36,718 nt of DNA from Lachnospiraceae bacterium. Lineage in GTDB: Bacteria; Bacillota; Clostridia; Lachnospirales; Lachnospiraceae. Below the pieces are notes generated by a model. It did not search any database. It was not told where the DNA came from and was given only the letters and a program-made list of their open reading frames with translations. The stretch covers positions 1-36,718 of the forward strand of contig JAFTFE010000078.1 of assembly GCA_017449765.1 (NCBI GenBank), written 5' to 3'. Below are positions 32,014 through 36,718 of this stretch, one piece after another (within the stretch, counting starts at the first letter, position 1; each line of letters opens with the position of its first letter). A program made the translations under genes and the position numbers.

Positions 32014-32532
32014 TTATATTTTCTCAGGTTCGTCGTATTCGACGCCTTGTGTATCTACAGTTACGGATTTGATAACCTGATCTTCAAGAGGTCTGTCAGC
32101 CCAGCCTGTCGGAACGGTTGCAATTTTATTAACTACATTCAAGCCTTCCGTAATTTTGCCGAAAGCTGCATAAGCACCGTCAAGATGAGGAGAAGTCTTA
32201 TGCATAATGAAGAACTGTGAGCCTGCCGAGTCAGGCATCATAGAGCGGGCCATAGACAAAACTCCGGGCTCGTGCTTCAAGTCATTTGTAAAACCGTTGT
32301 CAGCAAATTCACCTTTGATGGAATATCCGGGACCTCCGGTGCCATTTCCATCAGGATCTCCTCCCTGTATCATAAATCCCTCTATAACTCTGTGGAAGAT
32401 TAAACCATCATAAAACCCCTTATTAGCAAGAGAAATAAAGTTTTTTACAGTGTTTGGCGCGATGTCAGGATAAAGTTCGAATTTCATAACATCACCGTTG
32501 TTCATTGTCATAGTAACTATTGGGTTAGCCAT
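32014..32532 (-). CDS. Cyclophilin-type peptidyl-prolyl cis-trans isomerase
   Basis: The 172-residue minus-strand protein is a cytoplasmic cyclophilin. MTMNNGDVMKFELYPDIAPN, then NFISLANKGFYDGLIFHRVI, FMIQGGDPDGNGTGGPGY, GVLSMARS, SAGSQFFIMHKTSPHLDGAY and AAFGKITEGLNVV are all core motifs, including the catalytic Arg in FHRVI and the QFFI substrate strand. Of three possible ATGs, the third (32532-32530) is chosen because AAGGAG ends 9 bases upstream; the first two abut that site. It catalyses proline isomerisation in protein folding. No signal peptide is present. It has its own promoter and is divergent from mltG. Confidence 0.95.
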   Translation of the reverse strand: MANPIVTMTMNNGDVMKFELYPDIAPNTVKNFISLANKGFYDGLIFHRVIEGFMIQGGDPDGNGTGGPGYSIKGEFADNGFTNDLKHEPGVLSMARSMMPDSAGSQFFIMHKTSPHLDGAYAAFGKITEGLNVVNKIATVPTGWADRPLEDQVIKSVTVDTQGVEYDEPEKI

Positions 32533-32572
32533 TTTCATCATCTCCTTGAAATTTTATATAAAAGATGTTAAT

Positions 32573-32601
32573 ATAATAGCGTTAATGTAAAATTACGTCA
32601 A
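32573..32601 (-). promoter_or_regulatory. Promoter of the cyclophilin gene
   Basis: On the minus strand TTGACG (32601-32596) and TATTAT (32578-32573) are 17 bases apart. The predicted start is about 35 bases before the ATG. Confidence 0.6.
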
Positions 32602-32659
32602 GTGTGTAATTTTTTAAATAATTATGTAAACTAATGATTGTGACCGAGAGGTAATTATT

Positions 32660-33838
32660 GTGGCAAAATTTATAAAAGGAATAATATTAATAGTAGCAGT
32701 TGTAGCCTTGTTCAATGTTTTATATGATTATGGCAAGGGTTATTACGATATATATCAGGAGGAATATAAGGGTACTACAACCACCTATGACGGTGATGAT
32801 GTCGTGGTGGTTATACCGGCGGGTGCTCCTGTAAAAACTACCGCTCGCATTTTGAAGGAAAAGGGATTGATACAATTTGAGAGTGCTTTTGTAAAAAGAG
32901 TTCAAGAGTCAGACTATCGTATAAAGGAAGGCACATACACACTTAATACAGGTATGAGCACGCTTGATATGATAAAAGCCATGAGTCCTGTTATAGAGGT
33001 CGAAGAGAAGATAGATACTTTGGTTGTTCCGGAAGGGTTTACCATAGAACAGATAGCAGTAAGATGTGAGAGACAGGGCATTTGTTCAGCACAGGAATTT
33101 TTAAATGAGATTAATTCAGTCACATCAGAGGCTTTTCCTTACCTTAATGATGTTCCGGAAGGTGCGAATGTTAAATATAAGCTTCAGGGATATATATTCC
33201 CTGCAACATATGATATATATCCGACTACGACGGCTAAATCTTTGGTTGGATGGATGCTTGAGACTTTTGAAAACTATTATACGCTCGATCTCCAGGCAAG
33301 AGCTGAAGAGTTGGGATATAATTCATATGAAGTTGTTACTATGGCGTCTATAATAGAGAGAGAAGCAAAGGTTGAAGAAGAAAGAGCAAGAATAGCCGGA
33401 GTAATAAATAACAGATTAAAAGCAGACATGCCGCTTCAAATGTGTCCTACAGTTTTATATCCGCTTACAAATGGTTTGTATGATCAGTCAAGAGTTTATT
33501 ATGAGGATCTTGAACTGGAATCCCCTTATAATACATATAAATATTCGGGACTCCCTGTAGGTCCGATATGTAATCCGGGTATTGCGTGTATTAATGCGGT
33601 TTTATATCCTGAGGAGCATAATTACTATTACTATCATGTCAAAAATGTAGAAGAAGGAACACATGTGTTTACAGAGACTTATCAGGAACATATAGATACT
33701 CAGATAATAGGCGGTCCAAATGGAATCACAGAGGATATGCTGGATGAGAACGGCAATCTTAAGGAGGGAATTATCGAGAATGATTCAGACGATGATTCAG
33801 ACAATGATGATGCCTCAGAGGATTTGGACTTTGAATGA
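32660..33838 (+). CDS. mltG: Endolytic transglycosylase MltG-like protein
   Basis: The 392-residue protein starts at GTG 32660, with GAGAGGT 7 bases upstream. An N-terminal membrane helix (about 4-24) anchors it outside the cell. A LysM-like part (VVIPAGAPVKTTARILKEKG, RIKEGTYTLNTGMSTLDMI) precedes the catalytic domain: VPEGFTIEQIA, LQGYIFPATYDI, TMASIIEREA with the expected catalytic Glu233, VINNRLKADMPLQMCPTVLY, and SPYNTYKYSGLPVGPICNPG. MltG cleaves nascent glycan strands and limits their length. The C-terminus has an added acidic tail (DSDDDSDNDDASEDLDFE) not usual in the family. The FHA-protein gene follows after 31 bases with its own AGGAGG site, probably co-transcribed. Confidence 0.9.
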   Translation: MAKFIKGIILIVAVVALFNVLYDYGKGYYDIYQEEYKGTTTTYDGDDVVVVIPAGAPVKTTARILKEKGLIQFESAFVKRVQESDYRIKEGTYTLNTGMSTLDMIKAMSPVIEVEEKIDTLVVPEGFTIEQIAVRCERQGICSAQEFLNEINSVTSEAFPYLNDVPEGANVKYKLQGYIFPATYDIYPTTTAKSLVGWMLETFENYYTLDLQARAEELGYNSYEVVTMASIIEREAKVEEERARIAGVINNRLKADMPLQMCPTVLYPLTNGLYDQSRVYYEDLELESPYNTYKYSGLPVGPICNPGIACINAVLYPEEHNYYYYHVKNVEEGTHVFTETYQEHIDTQIIGGPNGITEDMLDENGNLKEGIIENDSDDDSDNDDASEDLDFE

Positions 33839-33869
33839 TAAAAATTACTGATTAGCAGGAGGAAGGTTA

Positions 33870-35585
33870 ATGAGAACATTTTATTTCAAAGCAAGAAATA
33901 TTGGGCAGGAAAAGTATCTCACTTACACTATGGGGGAAGAGACAGAACTCGATGAGGATGTATTAGATTATTGTGAGGAGAATGATATCAGGGAACTTGT
34001 AGATATAATCTACGAGGAAGATGACGATTATGATTATCTTACTTATGATATTACAGGTAGGAAATCTTTGCATGAAATGCTTGAAGATGAGGTAAGTGCT
34101 GAGCAGGCATTATTTATAGTCAGAAATGTAGCAAATAACCTGATATCACTTAAGGAACAGACAATACATTTGTCATATATATTATTAAACAGGGAATATG
34201 TATATGTAGATGATAATAATGAGGTTACATTCATATGTCTTCCGGTCGAGAGTAAGGGATCATTATCTGTTGAATTCAAAGGCTTTTTAAGACAACTCCT
34301 TGCAAATATGAAATATGATGTTGACGAAGACCTGAATTTTGTAGGAAAGCTTTTGACATATATCAATGGTGGAAACTTTAATCTGCGCGGACTTGTTGGA
34401 CTTGCAGAAGCCTTGATGGATGAGGCGGGAATTGAATTCGAAGAGGCAGGAGCCATAGAGTCAGACGGAGTAGAGGTTGTTGATTCATCAGAATCTAAGA
34501 CTGAGGAGACCGATACTGCTCAGGATATATCGTCTAATATGGCCAACTTTATGAGTGAGGCTGATAATGTTCCTCTTCCTGAGATTGGCGATGATGAGGA
34601 AGAAGAGCTTGAGGAAGCTGTTGATGATGAAGAGGAAGAACTTGAGAGTATACTTCCGGCGGGTATGAGTACAGTTGCTGATGAAGCGGGGGCTGCTAAA
34701 GATGAGACAAAGAAAGCAGAGCCTGAGGTGCCTGAACCTGTTGAGAGTAAAGCAGAAGAGTCTGAGGAAGATAAGACTGTTGAGAAGGAATTGACAGATG
34801 AAACAAAGGATAGAGCTTCAGATAGTGTTGAATCCGATAAACAGGAACTTGAACAGATACCTGAGATAGCAGTACCGGAATCATCTGCTTCAGATAATAT
34901 TGAACAGAAGCCGACAGTAAGTAAACCGGCACATGAAAAAGAAGAAGATTTAGATGTGATAAAGGATAAGATTAAGGCTTTAGTGGGAGATGACGAGGCG
35001 CCTGTTAAGAAGCCTGAAAAAGTATACAAATCTGTAGAGGAGATGCAAGAGGCGCTTAAGAAAGAGATGAATCCTGCACCACCTAAGAAGAATGTTGTTA
35101 AGGTTAATAAAGCCGCAATAATTCAAAGTCTTGCTGAACATGAAGCTGAGGAAGCTGAAAAAGAAAAAGAGAAAGAAGCAGAGGCAGAAGCTGTAAAGGA
35201 TAATGAAGAGAGTGCAAAAGAAAAGGATAAAAAGGATGAAAAGAAAGAAGATACTTCCAAGCCGAATACTCTTTTAAATGCTCCGAAGGCTATGCCGTAT
35301 CTTATCAGGGTTAACACTGAAGAAAGGATAATGTTAAATAAGCCTGTATTTAAGTTGGGGAAGGCGTCAAGAGGTGTTGATTACACAATCAGTGGAAACG
35401 GAGCAATCAGCAGACAGCATGCAGTTATAACACAAAAGGACGGAGTATGCTATATAAAGGATAATAAATCAACAAATCATACTTATGTTAATGATAGGGT
35501 AGTAGATGAGGGGGTTGAGGAAATTCTTACTCATGATTCTTCAATAAAGCTTGGTGATGAAGAATTTATATTCAAAATAAGATAA
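33870..35585 (+). CDS. DUF6382-like/FHA domain protein
   Basis: The 571-residue protein has three parts. Residues about 1-190 form a DUF6382-like domain (YLTYDITGRKSLHEMLEDEV, HLSYILLNREYVYVDDNNEV, TFICLPVE). Its layout faintly recalls the pseudokinase-like domain of EssB/YukC in type VII secretion. Residues about 190-465 are a disordered, very acidic and Lys/Glu-rich linker (DDEEEELEEAVDDEEEELES). Residues about 475-571 form an FHA domain: FKLGKASRGVDYTISGNGAI, SRQHAVITQ with the conserved Ser-Arg-x-His, and KSTNHTYVNDRVV. FHA domains bind phosphothreonine, so it probably recruits phosphorylated partners at a membrane complex. AGGAGG lies at 33857-33862. The next gene encodes a related N-terminal domain. 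Confidence 0.83.
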   Translation: MRTFYFKARNIGQEKYLTYTMGEETELDEDVLDYCEENDIRELVDIIYEEDDDYDYLTYDITGRKSLHEMLEDEVSAEQALFIVRNVANNLISLKEQTIHLSYILLNREYVYVDDNNEVTFICLPVESKGSLSVEFKGFLRQLLANMKYDVDEDLNFVGKLLTYINGGNFNLRGLVGLAEALMDEAGIEFEEAGAIESDGVEVVDSSESKTEETDTAQDISSNMANFMSEADNVPLPEIGDDEEEELEEAVDDEEEELESILPAGMSTVADEAGAAKDETKKAEPEVPEPVESKAEESEEDKTVEKELTDETKDRASDSVESDKQELEQIPEIAVPESSASDNIEQKPTVSKPAHEKEEDLDVIKDKIKALVGDDEAPVKKPEKVYKSVEEMQEALKKEMNPAPPKKNVVKVNKAAIIQSLAEHEAEEAEKEKEKEAEAEAVKDNEESAKEKDKKDEKKEDTSKPNTLLNAPKAMPYLIRVNTEERIMLNKPVFKLGKASRGVDYTISGNGAISRQHAVITQKDGVCYIKDNKSTNHTYVNDRVVDEGVEEILTHDSSIKLGDEEFIFKIR

Positions 35586-35601
35586 TATTTAATGACAATG
35601 T

Positions 35602-35634
35602 AAATGACAGCTGCATTTATGTGAGCTGTCATTT
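35602..35634 (+). terminator. Hairpin after the FHA gene
   Basis: AAATGACAGCT (35602-35612) pairs perfectly with AGCTGTCATTT (35624-35634) around an 11-base loop. Only GCTTAAAAA follows, so termination is uncertain and read-through into the next gene is possible. Confidence 0.45.
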
Positions 35635-35691
35635 GCTTAAAAATGTGTTGGACTTAAAGATTCAAATTTTATAAAAATATGGGGGTGCAAA

Positions 35692-36718
35692 ATGAAAAAA
35701 ATAGAATTATCAACTACAAGGGAAAATGGTATTGACACTGTAAAATACGAGTTGTTGGGCAATGAGGAATATGATGACAGAATTGCCGATAAAGTTAGTC
35801 AGCTAAACAATATTCTTCCGTTTGAATTTACAAATCAAGATGGAAAAAGAATTATAACAACATACGTCAGGGATACATACAATCTTGAAATGGTTCTTTC
35901 CAAAACATTGCAGAAGAGAGAGGTTCTATGTCTTTTATCAGAACTTGCGTCAGTGTATGATATAGGTACGCAGGGAATTCCCGTAAGTTATGTAGTTAAA
36001 GATTACAACAATATATATGTAAATGAGGAGACTTTAACAGTAAAATGCATATTGGTTCCTGTTAAACAGGAGGCGATAGCATTAAATGAAATTCCGGAGT
36101 TTTTCAGAGCTGTAGTCTCAAAAATGTCTTTTGACGAAATAGATATGGACAACTATGTTGCCAAAATTCTTACAATTATTAATTCAAATGATTTTTCCAC
36201 AGCAAAATTAAAAAAATATATTGATGAAGAACTTGAGAAAATGGGCTTATTTATAAGTAAAGATAAAGGCGTAGTAAGTGTAACGTCCGGTGGAACAGGT
36301 AGTCAAAGCAGGGGTGTCAAGGTAAACAGGCTCGGTGTTATTAATAATATGCAGAATGCACAACCTCATATGATGGGACAAGCACCGCAGGGAATGTCAC
36401 CATATGGAATGCCGCCGCAGGGAATGCCGCCACAGGGAATGCCACCGCAGGGACAAGCGCCACAGGGAATGCCACCACAGGGAGTGCGTCCGAACAATGT
36501 ACCGCCAATGATGGGACAGGCGCCGCAGGGACAAGCACCACAGGGAATGCCACCGCAGGGAGTGCGCTCGAACAATGTACCGCCAATGATGGGACAGGCA
36601 CCGCAGGGACAAACGCCACAGGGAATGCCACCGCAGGGAGTGCGCCCGAACAATGTGCCGCCAATGATGGGACAGGCACCGCAGGGACAAGCACCACAGG
36701 GAATGCCACCACAGGGAA
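35692..36718 (+). CDS. DUF6382-like protein with Pro/Gln/Gly/Met repeat tail (3' end outside window)
   Basis: From ATG 35692, preceded by GGGGGTG, the frame stays open to the window end (342 codons). Residues about 1-190 match the first domain of the preceding protein in layout: a short basic start, TTYVRDTYNLEMVLSKTLQK against its LTYDITGRKSLHEMLEDE, YNNIYVNEETLTVKCILVPV against EYVYVDDNNEVTFICLPV, then a C-terminal helix LKKYIDEELEKMG. From residue about 225 the sequence becomes low-complexity, built of QGMPP, GQAPQG and GVRPNNVPPMM. This is likely a flexible, unstructured arm leading to a domain beyond the window, perhaps an FHA or other recruiting domain. Tandem position with the FHA gene suggests the two act together. 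Confidence 0.7.
   Translation, partial: MKKIELSTTRENGIDTVKYELLGNEEYDDRIADKVSQLNNILPFEFTNQDGKRIITTYVRDTYNLEMVLSKTLQKREVLCLLSELASVYDIGTQGIPVSYVVKDYNNIYVNEETLTVKCILVPVKQEAIALNEIPEFFRAVVSKMSFDEIDMDNYVAKILTIINSNDFSTAKLKKYIDEELEKMGLFISKDKGVVSVTSGGTGSQSRGVKVNRLGVINNMQNAQPHMMGQAPQGMSPYGMPPQGMPPQGMPPQGQAPQGMPPQGVRPNNVPPMMGQAPQGQAPQGMPPQGVRSNNVPPMMGQAPQGQTPQGMPPQGVRPNNVPPMMGQAPQGQAPQGMPPQG
36469..36718 (+). repeat. 78-bp coding minisatellite (26-residue period)
   Basis: Equivalent ATG codons at 36469, 36547, 36625 and 36703 give three full units and the start of a fourth. Each unit encodes MPPQGVRPNNVPPMM plus GQAPQGQAPQG with few substitutions (S for P, T for A). A shorter PQGM-type repeat of about 15 bases precedes it (36391-36468). 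The 78-base length keeps the reading frame, so copy number could vary without frameshift. Confidence 0.92.

Noticed and set aside
36341-36712. Three minus-strand open frames of 95-123 codons rich in Cys, Gly, Pro or His
   Set aside because: They are by-products of the 78-bp repeat, which is free of stop codons in several frames. The plus-strand frame continues a normal N-terminal domain with its own ribosome binding site.
36391-36718. The direct repeats considered as a CRISPR array
   Set aside because: Units are contiguous 78-base coding repeats with no unique spacers, and no cas genes are near.

Overview
The window looks like chromosomal DNA from an AT-rich, Gram-positive, spore-forming anaerobe of the Clostridia, most likely Lachnospiraceae. 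This rests on the gene families (DUF3793 plus flavodoxin, a PdaA-type deacetylase, DUF6382-like/FHA proteins, an Fe-S serine dehydratase), on strong AGGAGG-type ribosome binding sites, and on TTGACA/TATAAT-type promoters. It is inferred from family knowledge; no 16S or other marker gene is present. No tRNA, rRNA, CRISPR array, complete insertion sequence or phage gene was seen.

Layout, left to right. 1-2409: the tail of an unrecognised gene, an SDR oxidoreductase, a cytoplasmic beta-lactamase-fold serine hydrolase and a small membrane peptide. 2435-6957: a very large hybrid histidine kinase with three tandem copies of a ~270-residue sensory module. 7021-10807: two operons whose promoters carry the same palindrome GTTAG-N6-CTAAC at the start site. 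One has a frameshifted membrane gene, an aldo/keto reductase and a membrane protein. The other has DUF3793, flavodoxin and an ATC-hydrolase-family protein. 10808-11189: a terminator and the remnant of a PAS-type sensor gene. 11190-16082: an NhaC-type antiporter, an OFA-family MFS transporter and a membrane-anchored S41 peptidase. 16079-17143 (minus): murG, convergent with the S41 gene and overlapping it by 4 bases. 17433-19108: a membrane protein and a PdaA-like polysaccharide deacetylase.

19262-29232 is one long putative catabolic operon: a single-chain Fe-S L-serine dehydratase-like enzyme, a complete five-gene oligopeptide-type ABC importer, a YtcJ-type amidohydrolase and a PLP enzyme of the D-cysteine desulfhydrase/ACC deaminase family. 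Together they suggest uptake of an amino-acid-containing compound, its hydrolysis in the cytoplasm, and deamination to a 2-keto acid and ammonia. The substrate is unknown. Then come pgi (29325-30677), a secreted YD-repeat/DUF5648 protein, a long REP-like bidirectional hairpin, a cyclophilin (minus), mltG, and two consecutive proteins that share a DUF6382-like N-terminal domain. One of these ends in an FHA domain; the other runs off the window in a Pro/Gln/Gly/Met-rich tail encoded by a 78-bp minisatellite.

The observations most worth a second look are the shared GTTAG-N6-CTAAC operators, the triplicated sensory kinase, the dehydratase/importer/amidohydrolase/PLP operon with its upstream dyad, and the paired DUF6382-like proteins at the right edge.
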